Of a stretch of DNA of 64,000 nucleotides, positions 10,120 through 19,431 are shown piece by piece. Source of the stretch: an uncultured Aquimarina sp. (GTDB taxonomy: Bacteria > Bacteroidota > Bacteroidia > Flavobacteriales > Flavobacteriaceae); assembly GCA_947495425.1 (NCBI GenBank), contig CANLYR010000006.1, forward strand, positions 97,324-161,323. The letters are read 5' to 3'. Within the stretch, counting starts at the first letter, position 1, and every line of letters begins with the position of its first letter. The position numbers and the translations under genes are program-made. Under the pieces are notes generated by a model. That model had not been told where the DNA came from. It did no database searches and was given only the letters and a program-made list of their open reading frames with translations.

Positions 10120-11547
10120 TTAATTTTGCGCTGCGATTTTACGAATCATACCACCAAAAATGAAGTAGTGAAATGGGATCATCAAGTACCAATATACTCT
10201 GCCCCAAATGCCTCTAGGTCTGAAGGTGGCAGTTTGATGTAGTACATTATTTTCATCGATATCAAACTCTAACCATGCTTCTCCAGGAACACGCATTTCT
10301 GCGAATAATAACAATCGCATATTTTTTTTGTCAGCTACCAATACCCTCCAGAAGTCTAAGGCGTCACCAGAAAATATTTTATCGGGATGTGTTCTTCCTC
10401 GTCGAAGGCCAACACCTCCTATGAGTTTATCAATATATCCTCTTATTTTCCACATCCAGTTGCCATAATACCATCCTGATTCACCTCCTATTGCCCAAAT
10501 ACGATCGAGCGCTTTCTTTGAATTTTGTAATTGAATTTTTTTCTGATCTTTGAAACATCCATGTTTTGGTATCGTTACGTATTTTTGGATGTTTTTTCCA
10601 AAACGCCCACTAATCATAGAATCTTTCCAACTAGATACTACTTGGTTCTGCTCGATCTTTATAAATGCTAATTCCAAAGCCTTAGCATAAGTCATTGTTG
10701 AAATATTTAAGAGTTTTTGTAACCGATTATCATTTGCAATGACTGGAATAGTCATGCTATCGACTAGATTAAGAGCAAGTTTATACGACGTAGAAGTAAC
10801 AAAGTACAACCAGTACGATGACAACTTGGGGGTCATGATTGGGAGTGTGGCTATATATAACTTTATTCCTCGTGCTTTAGCATATTGTTTTAGCATTTGC
10901 CTATATGTCATAACATCCGGACCACTTATATCGTATGATTCGTTATAACAAACTTCATTTTCTAATACACCAGTCATAAAATTAAGAACATCTCTAATTG
11001 CAATGGGTTGCGTCTTGGTATTTACCCATTTTGGGGTGATCATTATGGGTAGTTTTTCACATAAATCTCGTATAATTTCAAAAGAAGAGCTGCCAGAGCC
11101 TACAATTATTCCAGACCTAAGTACGGTGAGATTATAGTCGCCTTTGTATAAGGTTTCTTCTACATTTTTTCTAGACCATAAATGTTTAGATAAGTTTTTT
11201 TCGTTTACAATACCACTTAAATAGATGACTTGTTTGACATTGGTGTTTTTTAGATAAATATTGAAATTCTGCGCAGAAATTTCTTCTTTTTTGTCAAAAT
11301 CACTAGTAGAAGAACTCATAGAATGAATAAGATAATACGCAATGTCAATATCTTGTGGCAGTTTAGAAGTATCCGGAGGATTTAAAAAATCTATTTCTAC
11401 AATAGAAACTTTGTCTCTAGTTTCTTGATCTATAGAGAGTCTGTTTTTATCTCTTACACAACAGATTACTTCATGACCAGAATCTAATAACAAGGGTAAC
11501 AGTCTCATACCAATATATCCATTGGTTCCTGTGAGGAGAATTCGCAT
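10120..11547 (-). CDS. NAD(P)-binding SDR protein with C-terminal DUF2867
   Basis: The N-terminal half is an atypical short-chain dehydrogenase with the nucleotide-binding motif TGTNGYIGMRLLPLLL and later LRSGIIVGSGSSSFEII. The C-terminal part (from about residue 330) matches DUF2867: WAIGGESGWYYGNWMWKIRG, HPDKIFSGDALDFWRVL, LLLFAEMRVPGEAWLEF and TATFRPRGIWGRVYWYLM. This two-domain layout is common in Bacteroidota and of unknown substrate. A membrane association near the C-terminus is possible because it is aromatic and hydrophobic. It is transcribed away from argS, and no operon partner is evident. Confidence 0.88.
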   Translation of the reverse strand: MRILLTGTNGYIGMRLLPLLLDSGHEVICCVRDKNRLSIDQETRDKVSIVEIDFLNPPDTSKLPQDIDIAYYLIHSMSSSTSDFDKKEEISAQNFNIYLKNTNVKQVIYLSGIVNEKNLSKHLWSRKNVEETLYKGDYNLTVLRSGIIVGSGSSSFEIIRDLCEKLPIMITPKWVNTKTQPIAIRDVLNFMTGVLENEVCYNESYDISGPDVMTYRQMLKQYAKARGIKLYIATLPIMTPKLSSYWLYFVTSTSYKLALNLVDSMTIPVIANDNRLQKLLNISTMTYAKALELAFIKIEQNQVVSSWKDSMISGRFGKNIQKYVTIPKHGCFKDQKKIQLQNSKKALDRIWAIGGESGWYYGNWMWKIRGYIDKLIGGVGLRRGRTHPDKIFSGDALDFWRVLVADKKNMRLLLFAEMRVPGEAWLEFDIDENNVLHQTATFRPRGIWGRVYWYLMIPFHYFIFGGMIRKIAAQN

Positions 11548-11576
11548 TTTTCTGTATAAGTTACGAAGAAATTATC

Positions 11577-11606
11577 TTTGATGAATAGTATAGGTTTTTA
11601 AATTTG
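11577..11606 (+). promoter_or_regulatory. Strong Bacteroidota-type promoter facing argS
   Basis: TTTG (11577-11580), an 18-base spacer and TAAATTTG (11599-11606) match the consensus at every position. It lies about 240 bases before argS, so it would produce a long leader or a separate small RNA ending at the hairpin at 11796. Confidence 0.65.
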
Positions 11607-11716
11607 CATATAAATACTTAACATTTATATTAAGAGCTCTGGAGTAGCGTCTATTTTTTTGTATGAAGACAAAGAAATGATGCTCAAACTGATTAGTACC
11701 ACGCTGTAATTTCTAT

Positions 11717-11724
11717 TATCTTTG
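11717..11724 (+). promoter_or_regulatory. Candidate proximal -7 box for argS
   Basis: TATCTTTG fits TAnnTTTG, but no good -33 element lies at the right distance. If used, it gives a leader of about 115 bases. Confidence 0.35.
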
Positions 11725-11795
11725 CAGCTTAATTTAAGTGAAACTATTACTAAACTTTAACCTAGGTGAAGTTTAAAGAAGTATAGATTGAACTT

Positions 11796-11822
11796 ATCCC
11801 GCTAAATAGCGGGATCTTATTT
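11796..11822 (+). terminator. Terminator-like hairpin in the argS leader (possible attenuator)
   Basis: A perfect 9-bp inverted repeat (ATCCCGCTA, 11796-11804, with TAGCGGGAT, 11807-11815) is followed by CTTATTTT. No plus-strand gene lies upstream, so it either ends a short RNA or conditionally stops transcription before argS, 22 bases downstream. Confidence 0.55.
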
Positions 11823-11844
11823 TAATGACATTTTATATATAGAA

Positions 11845-13623
11845 ATGAATCTACAACAAGCTATTTCAGAAGGTGTTAAAGCAGCAATACAAGAATCGTA
11901 TGGTGCTAATTTAGAAGCTGTAGAATTGCAAGCTACCCGAAAAGAATTTGAAGGCGATATAACGGTGGTTGTATTTCCGATGCTGCGCATCGTAAAAGGA
12001 AACCCTGTGCAAATTGGTGAGGCTGTAGGTCAATATCTTGTTGATCATGTAAAAGAAATCAAAAGTTATAATGTGGTTAAAGGATTTTTAAACCTTGTGA
12101 TTTCAGATGCATATTATCTCGATTTTTTTTCCAGAATAAAAGATAATGAACAGTATGGATTTGTTACTCCATCAAAAGACAACAAGGCAGTAATGGTAGA
12201 ATATTCTTCTCCCAATACGAATAAGCCCTTGCATCTTGGTCATGTAAGAAATGTACTGTTGGGATACGCTGTAGCCGAGATTATCAAAGCTAGCGGAAAG
12301 AAAGTGTATAAAACTCAAATCATTAATGATAGAGGAATACACATTTGTAAGAGTATGCTTGCCTGGCAGAAGTTTGGTAATGACGAAACTCCAGAATCTA
12401 CAGGTCTCAAAGGAGATAAACTAGTAGGGAATTATTATGTGAAATTTGATCAGGTGTACAAAGGTCAGATAACCGAGCTAATATCTCAAGGAAAAACCGA
12501 AGAAGAAGCAAAAAAAGAAGCGCCGATTCTAATTGAAGCTCAGGAAATGCTTCGCAAATGGGAAGCAGGAGATCAGGATATAGTTAGGCTTTGGAAAACA
12601 ATGAACAGTTGGGTGTATAAAGGTTTTGATCAAACCTATAAGGCTATAGGTGTAGATTTTGATAGCTATTATTATGAGAGTAATACCTATTTATTAGGTA
12701 AAGATAATATAGAAGAAGGTCTTGCTAAGGGTGTTTTTTTTAAAAAAGACGATGGGTCAGTTTGGTGTGACCTTACGAGCGAAGGTTTAGATGAGAAGCT
12801 AGTACTACGTAGTGATGGTACTGCTGTATATATGACGCAAGATATTGGAACTGCTATTCAGCGTATAAAAGATAATCCTGATATTGGAGGAATGATTTAT
12901 ACGGTTGGTAATGAACAGGACTATCATTTTAAGGTGCTATTTCTTATCTTGAAAAAATTAGGATATGATTGGGCGCAGCATTTACATCATTTAAGCTATG
13001 GAATGGTAGATCTGCCAAGTGGAAAAATGAAGAGCCGAGAGGGAACTGTCGTAGATGCAGATGATTTGATCACTGAAATGGGGAGAACTGCTAGTGAAAT
13101 TTCTCAGGAACTAGGTAAATTAGATGGCTATACTCAAGAAGAGAAAGACGAGATCTATAACACGATTGGTCTAGGTGCATTAAAATATTTTATTCTTAAA
13201 GTAGATCCTAAAAAAAGAATACTTTTTAATCCAAAAGAATCTGTAGATTTTCAAGGTAATACAGGTCCCTTCATACAATATACATATGCCAGGATTCAAG
13301 CTATTATGCGTAAAGCTGAGTTTGATTTGAACACTAAAATTACTGAGATTGTTTTGCACCAAAAAGAGAAAGAGCTTATTAAACAACTCGAACTCTATCC
13401 AGAAATTATTCAAACTGCCGCACATGATCTTAGCCCGGCTATAGTTGCTAATTATACGTATGATCTGGTTAAAAGTTACAACTCATTCTTTCAAAATGTT
13501 TCTATTTTTGGAGCAGATTCTGATCAGGAAAAATTATTTAGAGTACAACTTTCTGGTTTGGTTGGTAAAACGATTAAATCGGCATTTAAGCTTTTAGGCA
13601 TCGACGTTCCTAACCGAATGTAA
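11845..13623 (+). CDS. argS: Arginyl-tRNA synthetase
   Basis: Class I synthetase that charges tRNA-Arg. The N-terminal Arg-specific additional domain spans about residues 1-110. The HIGH-type motif reads PLHLGHVRN near residue 130, after the conserved VEYSSPNTNKP. The KMSKS-type motif reads KMKSREGT near residue 394. The C-terminal anticodon-binding (DALR) domain spans about 470-592, with QYTYARIQAIMRK. Length (592 residues) is normal. Its leader has a consensus promoter and a terminator-like stem, suggesting regulated expression. Confidence 0.97.
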   Translation: MNLQQAISEGVKAAIQESYGANLEAVELQATRKEFEGDITVVVFPMLRIVKGNPVQIGEAVGQYLVDHVKEIKSYNVVKGFLNLVISDAYYLDFFSRIKDNEQYGFVTPSKDNKAVMVEYSSPNTNKPLHLGHVRNVLLGYAVAEIIKASGKKVYKTQIINDRGIHICKSMLAWQKFGNDETPESTGLKGDKLVGNYYVKFDQVYKGQITELISQGKTEEEAKKEAPILIEAQEMLRKWEAGDQDIVRLWKTMNSWVYKGFDQTYKAIGVDFDSYYYESNTYLLGKDNIEEGLAKGVFFKKDDGSVWCDLTSEGLDEKLVLRSDGTAVYMTQDIGTAIQRIKDNPDIGGMIYTVGNEQDYHFKVLFLILKKLGYDWAQHLHHLSYGMVDLPSGKMKSREGTVVDADDLITEMGRTASEISQELGKLDGYTQEEKDEIYNTIGLGALKYFILKVDPKKRILFNPKESVDFQGNTGPFIQYTYARIQAIMRKAEFDLNTKITEIVLHQKEKELIKQLELYPEIIQTAAHDLSPAIVANYTYDLVKSYNSFFQNVSIFGADSDQEKLFRVQLSGLVGKTIKSAFKLLGIDVPNRM

Positions 13624-13967
13624 TACTACTTGATATTCCTGCCTCAGGGAGGCACAGCGAGATTTGAATGCTCTGGGGTTTGTTGCGAAGGTAACATATT
13701 ATTTCTAACCATGGCTTCTTGTGTTTGTTAGAGATAGTTTGATTGCTTAGCCAAATTACTACTTATGAGTTTGTCTTAAAAATGTCCAGTATTCTCAGAA
13801 GTAGAATTTTATGAATAAGCCCGAAGCAGCTAATTTTTAAGCTTTTTCTTACTCAAAAAAATCAAAATATGGTGCTACATCGATTTTTTTCTACTTTAAC
13901 CCAAAAAACAAGTAAAAAAATAAAAATTTGTAGCCAGATAAGTGATCAGTTTTTATATTTTAGTAGT
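13624..13967. other. Intergenic region argS-acetyltransferase
   Basis: It holds one copy of a degenerate interspersed repeat near its start (13638-13682). The rest is AT-rich. TATATTTT at 13954-13961 just before the acetyltransferase start resembles a -7 box, but a promoter there would leave almost no leader. No small gene or RNA is recognisable. Confidence 0.5.
13638..13682 (+). repeat. Interspersed intergenic repeat, copy 1
   Basis: It begins CCTGCC, contains a small hairpin (GCCTC, AGG, GAGGC), then AGCGAGATTTGAAT and a CT/G-rich end. The same order of blocks (CCTGCC, CGAGATTT, TC.G.GG) recurs after tpiA at 39042-39092. Confidence 0.55.
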
Positions 13968-14441
13968 ATGAAGTACCAAATATCTAGAGCTATCGATATT
14001 GATTTACCACTAATGCAACGTTTATTTTATCAAACGGTAACTACATATGGTGCTAAAATATTTACTAAGTCTGAAATAAAAATGTACTCGAGACTTGCTA
14101 CAAATAAAGTATATTGGCTAGAAAAGTTTAAAAAAGATTTTATCTATAATGCAAAGTTAAACGGGGAGATTGTGGGCTCTTTTTCTATGGATGCATTGGG
14201 TACTATAGAATATGTTTTTGTTCATATAAATTATCAGGAGTTGGGTATTGCAAAAGATTTATATAAAACGATAGAAGAAGTTGCCCTACAGTCAAACATT
14301 AAAACACTCACAACACAAGTAAACGAACTCACCAAAGCTTTTTTTGAAAAAAACGGATTTGAAATCGTGAAAAATGCTGTAAATGTAGTTGGGGGTGAAG
14401 AAATAATAAGTTATAGCGGTATTAAACACCTTAAAAATTAA
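13968..14441 (+). CDS. GNAT-family N-acetyltransferase
   Basis: A GCN5-related acetyltransferase of about 157 residues. The central strand and cofactor region is GSFSMDALGTIEYVFVHINY followed by GIAKDLYKTIEEVA, a degenerate form of the acetyl-CoA pyrophosphate loop. The C-terminal ELTKAFFEKNGFEIV is the classic GNAT ending. I place the start at 13968 (MKYQISRAIDIDLP). An upstream in-frame ATG at 13869 would add 33 basic, poorly structured residues that look like untranslated sequence. Its last 11 bases overlap the 3' end of the convergent TonB receptor gene. The substrate is unknown. Confidence 0.82.
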   Translation: MKYQISRAIDIDLPLMQRLFYQTVTTYGAKIFTKSEIKMYSRLATNKVYWLEKFKKDFIYNAKLNGEIVGSFSMDALGTIEYVFVHINYQELGIAKDLYKTIEEVALQSNIKTLTTQVNELTKAFFEKNGFEIVKNAVNVVGGEEIISYSGIKHLKN

Positions 14442-16947
14442 TTCTTACCACAGCATTAGGTGTAAAGCCCAACCCAAATTGTTTAATTTCTTCTACATTA
14501 TTTTCTGTATTTATCTTATAATAGTTGTTTACCGTGTTTTCCTGGCTCAAAATATTCCACACAGAAACACCCGCAAGACCAGTGATTTTTTTAGAGAGTT
14601 TGAAATTATAAGTAGCCGAAGCATCCCATCTCATATAATCCTCTAATGTATCGCTATTTGGGCTTTGATAGTTGATAATATTTCCATTAATCTCATTGCC
14701 AAGAACTGGTTGTGTAGTGGGTTTACCGCTATGCCAGTTTACACCACTAGAAAATTTGAAATTTTCTAACGTGTAGGTTAGCGCAAAATTAAGATTGTGC
14801 CGTATGTCAATTGTGTTTGGGAAATCAGTATCGAGTAGCCTACTAAACGTGTAATTGTTTTCTGCATAAGAATAGCTAAACCATGTGCCAAAGTTCTTAA
14901 ACCTTTTATTGATCAAGAAATCAATTCCTCTCACCGTATAACTCCCATGATCTTGTATGAATTCAAATTGATTTTGAAATCCTTGACTTTGCGTTATAAT
15001 ACCAGTCACATTTTTATAATATGTTTCTGCACTAACGAGCCAATTATTGTGAGTGTAATTTAGACCAAGCGATACTTGTCTACTTTTGAGTATGGGGATA
15101 TCATCATTATTGGATAATATCCATTTCTTATTTTCTACACCTAAAAAATCATTCTGAGACTCGATGATTTGAGAAGTGATCTGACTCTTCAGTTCACCGA
15201 GTGCTTCAATCGTGAAATGATCATAAAACTTATGACTAAAACTTATACGAGGTTCAAATAAATAGGTGTCAAATTTATCGAAATGATTAACCCGAAACCC
15301 TATATTGAGGTGTGTATTATTATTTTTGGATTTATATTCTGCTTCAGAAAAAATACTATTCGTGCGTACCACTTCTTTAGTCAAATCTCTGAATGTTGGA
15401 TTACTAACATCTCTAAGATTAGATATACCGGTTTCATTAAATTGATACCCAGTCTTCAAATTAAAATTATAACCCATTTGTAGCAGATTGTTTATTTTGA
15501 AGCCACTTTCTAAAACATCATTTTCTTGTAGTAAACGTTGATTGTTTTGAATGTCTGAATTTATTGCTTTCAAATCATAGTTAGTTCCATATATAAATAA
15601 TTCACTTTTAAATCTTGAATTCCAGTTTCTTTGATATGCTATACCCGCAGCACTATTATTCTGACTTATGCTACTTTCTCTGGCAACATTGGTTTGATTA
15701 ACCACTGAGTTTTCTTGAAATATTAAATCGTTTCTTATTATCAGGGCATTTACCTTAATTAGATCTTTAGTGCTTAACTGGTACAACCATCGTAGACTTG
15801 TATCATAAAAAGAAAACTCATCATCTGTATTAAAAATATCTGTTGCACTGTTCACTACTTCAGAGTCTTGAAAAGCCTTGTCAAAGTATTGCTCATAGGT
15901 AGGAGTTTTTAATATACTACTTATAGATTTCCTCGCAGACAACTGTATCGATGATTTTCTACCCAGAGGTGTATCAATATACCCATCGGCACTAATCATA
16001 TTTAGCCCTACGCTTGCATCTAGTGTTTTATTGATTTCATTGTCTGTGTTCATAGCAATAACACTAGATACTCCATCCCCATAACTTGCACCTGTACCAT
16101 TTTTTACCAGCTGTACATTTTTTGTGAGATAGGGATTGAAAGCAGAGATAAGACCGAAAAAATGACCAGATTGATACATCTTTATTCCATCCCAAAGAAT
16201 TAAATTTTGATCATTGGTTCCGCCTCTAACATTAATGTCTGAAACTGTTTCTTCTACACTCATGATACCAGGTAATGCCTGAATGGTTTGTAATAAATCA
16301 GGCTCAATTAACCCAGGTAATATACCAAAATCGGTATAATCAATAATAATTGAACCGTCTGATTTTTTGTCAATACCTTTTACTAAAAAATTATTGAGGA
16401 TAACTTCGGTCAAATTTTGAACTTCTGGGATTAAATAAATACGCTTGCATTGGCCGTTTATGAAATCTTTGGCATAGAGGGTTACGCTTTTGTATCCAAT
16501 ATAGTTAATTCTGATACGTGTGTTGGGATCTTCAATACTAATTGTAAATTCTCCATTTTCATTGCTAATCGTAGTCTGATCTCTTGTTTGTATCGTTGCG
16601 TTCATGAGTTTCGTTTTCTCAAACAGCGATTGTAAAACACCACAGATTTCATTTTCTTTAAATTTTGAACTAATGGCAATAGTATTATCGCTTAGTATAG
16701 CATAGTTAAGCGGTGTATTTTTTCTCAAATATTCAATGGTTTTATTGAGGGTGAGTGCTTCAGAAGGTTTTTGCACTTTTATTTCATCAAGATCAGTATC
16801 TGCATAAGAAAAACTACAGTCATACCTTTCCTGAATTTGATTTAAAAGCAAAATGAGTGCTACAGAACCTTGTTCTGACTGCGAATACGTTGGATGAAAA
16901 GCAAAAAAAAACGTAAGTAGAAAAGTTGTGATTTTGGTTCTGATCAC
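14431..16947 (-). CDS. TonB-dependent receptor with N-terminal STN signalling domain
   Basis: Outer membrane beta-barrel importer of 838 residues. After a signal peptide come an STN domain (about 30-95), a carboxypeptidase-regulatory-like domain (about 96-170, NATIQTRDQTTISNENGEF), a plug (about 205-310, including DINVRGGTNDQNLILWDGI), and a barrel ending in an aromatic-type terminus (NAVVRINF). An STN domain indicates a transducer that signals to the anti-sigma protein encoded just upstream. The start is GTG at 16947, overlapping the fecR-like stop codon in GTGA, which implies translational coupling. The ligand is not evident; iron chelates or a protein-derived compound are possible. Confidence 0.9.
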   Translation of the reverse strand: MIRTKITTFLLTFFFAFHPTYSQSEQGSVALILLLNQIQERYDCSFSYADTDLDEIKVQKPSEALTLNKTIEYLRKNTPLNYAILSDNTIAISSKFKENEICGVLQSLFEKTKLMNATIQTRDQTTISNENGEFTISIEDPNTRIRINYIGYKSVTLYAKDFINGQCKRIYLIPEVQNLTEVILNNFLVKGIDKKSDGSIIIDYTDFGILPGLIEPDLLQTIQALPGIMSVEETVSDINVRGGTNDQNLILWDGIKMYQSGHFFGLISAFNPYLTKNVQLVKNGTGASYGDGVSSVIAMNTDNEINKTLDASVGLNMISADGYIDTPLGRKSSIQLSARKSISSILKTPTYEQYFDKAFQDSEVVNSATDIFNTDDEFSFYDTSLRWLYQLSTKDLIKVNALIIRNDLIFQENSVVNQTNVARESSISQNNSAAGIAYQRNWNSRFKSELFIYGTNYDLKAINSDIQNNQRLLQENDVLESGFKINNLLQMGYNFNLKTGYQFNETGISNLRDVSNPTFRDLTKEVVRTNSIFSEAEYKSKNNNTHLNIGFRVNHFDKFDTYLFEPRISFSHKFYDHFTIEALGELKSQITSQIIESQNDFLGVENKKWILSNNDDIPILKSRQVSLGLNYTHNNWLVSAETYYKNVTGIITQSQGFQNQFEFIQDHGSYTVRGIDFLINKRFKNFGTWFSYSYAENNYTFSRLLDTDFPNTIDIRHNLNFALTYTLENFKFSSGVNWHSGKPTTQPVLGNEINGNIINYQSPNSDTLEDYMRWDASATYNFKLSKKITGLAGVSVWNILSQENTVNNYYKINTENNVEEIKQFGLGFTPNAVVRINF

Positions 16948-17852
16948 TCTTTATACAGGGTTATAATGTTGTCATTGGTTTCATATTTCAAACGCATCGG
17001 TATGGTTATGGATTGTAATGCTGTTTGAATATTTGAATGTACAAAATTACCTGTATAAAGTCTATCTATGTCTATATTTTTTGTGATAACTTTTACGTTA
17101 TATTGTCTTTCAAATTCTTTCAGAATATAAAAATATGGCGTACTAGTAAATGTACTTCTATTTTTTGTCCATTCGGGTACTACAAGGGTAGTGTTTGATT
17201 TTTCAATTTTATCCTGCAAAACCTTGAATCCTTTACCAGCGGGTAATTTGATAGTCTGATTTTTGTAGGTTACCCTTACAAGCCCTTCAAAACATACAAC
17301 TTCAAAGTAATTTTCTCTTTGTTTTACATTAAATTCTGTTCCAAGAACACTAACAACTCCAGACGAAGTTAACACATCAAATTGTTTTCCTTTGGCAACT
17401 TTAAAATATGCTTCACCATTAAGTTTGATTTCACGATTATCGTCCCATTCCTTTTCTTTATAACTCATAGATGATAGCGCATTGAGCGTAACTATAGTGC
17501 GATCCGGGAGTTCGATCAATGTTTTCTCGCTAGCTAGGGTGTTTACCGTGGTATTTGAAGTATAAAACAGTGTGAAATATGTACCGAGACCTAAGACAAA
17601 AATAGCAGCAATTCTCAATAATATAGTAAGTGAGGTCTTGTTAGATTGAATATTATTTGCTCTATTCGATACATTAGCATCTAAAAGCTGCAAATTCTTA
17701 TCAATATTGTATTCTGGGGATTTAAATTTGGTTGCAGTTTCAGAAATTTTCACATACGAATTATAGGCATCAATATTCTTAAATGCCTCTAATTCTATTT
17801 GAGTAAGTGGTTCATTGTCTAACCACTTTTTTATGAGATCTTCCTTTTTCAT
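16944..17852 (-). CDS. FecR-family anti-sigma factor
   Basis: Inner-membrane anti-sigma regulator (302 residues) that holds an ECF sigma factor until the TonB receptor signals. The cytoplasmic N-terminal region (about 1-75) contains KWLDNEPLTQIELEAF. One membrane segment lies near residues 77-97. The periplasmic FecR domain follows (LASEKTLIELPDRTIVTLNA, LNGEAYFKVAKGKQFDV, SSGVVSVLGTEFNV). The C-terminal DUF4974-like domain (about 230-302) includes YFYILKEFERQYNVKV and is typical of Bacteroidota. It lies between the sigma gene (111-bp gap) and the receptor (overlap), the standard order. Confidence 0.95.
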   Translation of the reverse strand: MKKEDLIKKWLDNEPLTQIELEAFKNIDAYNSYVKISETATKFKSPEYNIDKNLQLLDANVSNRANNIQSNKTSLTILLRIAAIFVLGLGTYFTLFYTSNTTVNTLASEKTLIELPDRTIVTLNALSSMSYKEKEWDDNREIKLNGEAYFKVAKGKQFDVLTSSGVVSVLGTEFNVKQRENYFEVVCFEGLVRVTYKNQTIKLPAGKGFKVLQDKIEKSNTTLVVPEWTKNRSTFTSTPYFYILKEFERQYNVKVITKNIDIDRLYTGNFVHSNIQTALQSITIPMRLKYETNDNIITLYKE

Positions 17853-17963
17853 AATAAGATTTCTATTTATATAACAAGTATCAATTAAAAACTCCTACCT
17901 CTATTTTGTATTTATTATTTGGTTTAAGATGTTAGATTAATTTTTTATAAGCACCACAAAAAA

Positions 17964-18479
17964 TTAAATTCCATCAATTTCTTTTCGTAGTTTCTCTAAG
18001 GCACCATAAATTCTTTTTTCGACAGCTTTTCTCGAAATTCCCAGATATTCTGCAATCTCTTTATGTTTTTTGCCTTCTGTTCTATTAAGTAAAAAAGCTA
18101 CACGCTGTGCCTCAGTAAGGGTAGATAATGCCTTTTGATATTTTAGAAGATATTCTTTTTCTTGTAATAGAAATTCTGGATTTTCATTGGTTCGGTCATT
18201 ATGTTCTACTTGCTGAAATTTGAGTTTTACTTTGTTATGCTTCAGTTGGTTTAACGATAAGTTGTTTGCTACCGTAAATAAAAAACTTTTTGCCTTCTGG
18301 ATAGAAACTTTTTTACAGTTGTCCCACAATTTGATATACGCTTCCTGGACTTTATCTTCGGGATCAATATTTTCTCCATACTTATAATATATGAAATCAT
18401 GTAGATCTTTTGAGTGTTGTTTGAATAGTCTGGAGAATAATTTTTCTTCGCAAACATCTTCAAATAGATTTTTAGGCAT
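17964..18479 (-). CDS. ECF RNA polymerase sigma factor (FecI-like)
   Basis: A 171-residue sigma-70 factor of the extracytoplasmic-function type. Region 2 contains FKQHSKDLHDFIYYKYG and DPEDKVQEAYIKLW. Region 4 contains LTEAQRVAFLLNRTEGKKHK and the helix-turn-helix EIAEYLGISRKAVEKRIYGA. It leads the sigma-FecR-receptor operon and is presumably controlled by the FecR-like protein. The promoters it recognises cannot be read from this window. A likely target is the operon itself or the divergent lipoprotein gene, with a 104-bp shared upstream region. Confidence 0.95.
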   Translation of the reverse strand: MPKNLFEDVCEEKLFSRLFKQHSKDLHDFIYYKYGENIDPEDKVQEAYIKLWDNCKKVSIQKAKSFLFTVANNLSLNQLKHNKVKLKFQQVEHNDRTNENPEFLLQEKEYLLKYQKALSTLTEAQRVAFLLNRTEGKKHKEIAEYLGISRKAVEKRIYGALEKLRKEIDGI

Positions 18480-18583
18480 TGTTGTTATTTTTGTTAAAAT
18501 TAAAAAAAAAACATATTGATAGTTAGGAATTTTGCGCAGTATGTTGTTTTAATTTAAATGTATATTGAAAATACTAGATTATA

Positions 18584-19243
18584 ATGAAAAGTCAAATTTT
18601 ATATTTTTTTATTATCATTGGCGGCATGTTGATTTCCTGTCAGGAAGAAGAACGTGAGTTTATCGATCCTAATGAAGATAACACCATTCCTAGAAACTCT
18701 CAGTTAGCGAGTTTGATGAAAAATGTAGTAACACATGATGGTTCTTTTGATGATGTAGTCGATAAAGGAAATTGTTTTAGTATCAATTTGCCGTATACGA
18801 TTGTATTAAATGATAAAGAATTTGAAATTAAACAAATACTCGACTATCAAGAAATAACGGATACGGATCAGATCGAAATTAAGTTTCCGATTACGATTAC
18901 TACATCAAACCATATTGAAGAAAAAGTACAAAGTGATGATGAACTAAAAACTTTTATTGATAGTTGTACAACAAATGATGATGACATTGAATGTATAGAT
19001 TTTGTGTATCCTATACTACTGTCAACATTTAATAGTAATTCGAATCAATTAAATACCATAGAAGTCGTCCATGACTCACAATTATTTACATTAATGAACG
19101 CTACAGATGCTGAGGTATCGATGAGCATTCAATATCCAATTGATTTGCGATTACACGACGGAAGCGATACAGATGTTAATCATAATACAGATCTCATGAA
19201 CAAAATTTTAGAAGTGGCCTCGAGTTGTGATGAAAACGATTGA
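18584..19243 (+). CDS. Lipoprotein with repeated YP-containing strands, divergent from FecI operon
   Basis: Not a family I can name. A lipoprotein signal peptide ends at GMLISC (Cys19). The mature protein is acidic and has four similar beta-strand phrases: CFSINLPYTIVL, IEIKFPITIT, IDFVYPILLS and SIQYPIDLRL, spaced 35-60 residues apart. Conserved cysteines occur at CFSIN, DSCTTND and IECID, with another near the end. It is divergently transcribed from the FecI/FecR/TonB receptor genes, so a surface-exposed partner of that receptor is a reasonable inference. A strong terminator follows, separating it from the fasciclin genes. Confidence 0.75.
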   Translation: MKSQILYFFIIIGGMLISCQEEEREFIDPNEDNTIPRNSQLASLMKNVVTHDGSFDDVVDKGNCFSINLPYTIVLNDKEFEIKQILDYQEITDTDQIEIKFPITITTSNHIEEKVQSDDELKTFIDSCTTNDDDIECIDFVYPILLSTFNSNSNQLNTIEVVHDSQLFTLMNATDAEVSMSIQYPIDLRLHDGSDTDVNHNTDLMNKILEVASSCDEND

Positions 19244-19284
19244 TACACCCCCCGTAATTAATATATCCCTAGAGTATAGTGTAG

Positions 19285-19314
19285 AAAGAATCGCCATTTT
19301 GGCGATTCTTTTTT
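19285..19314 (+). terminator. Intrinsic terminator after the YP-repeat lipoprotein
   Basis: AAAGAATCGCC (19285-19295) pairs perfectly with GGCGATTCTTT (19301-19311) around ATTTT, followed by more T. Confidence 0.92.
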
Positions 19315-19431
19315 GTTTAACATATTTTTTAAATAGTTAAACAAAAAGTTAAAATAATGCTAAAGTCATGTACTGGGGTTCGAGTTTTTATTTGTGAATT
19401 GTTTAATCATCAAACAATAAATTTAAAAACC

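Noticed and set aside
13869..13967. Longer N-terminus for the acetyltransferase
   Set aside because: The added 33 residues are basic and unstructured, while the GNAT fold begins cleanly at 13968.
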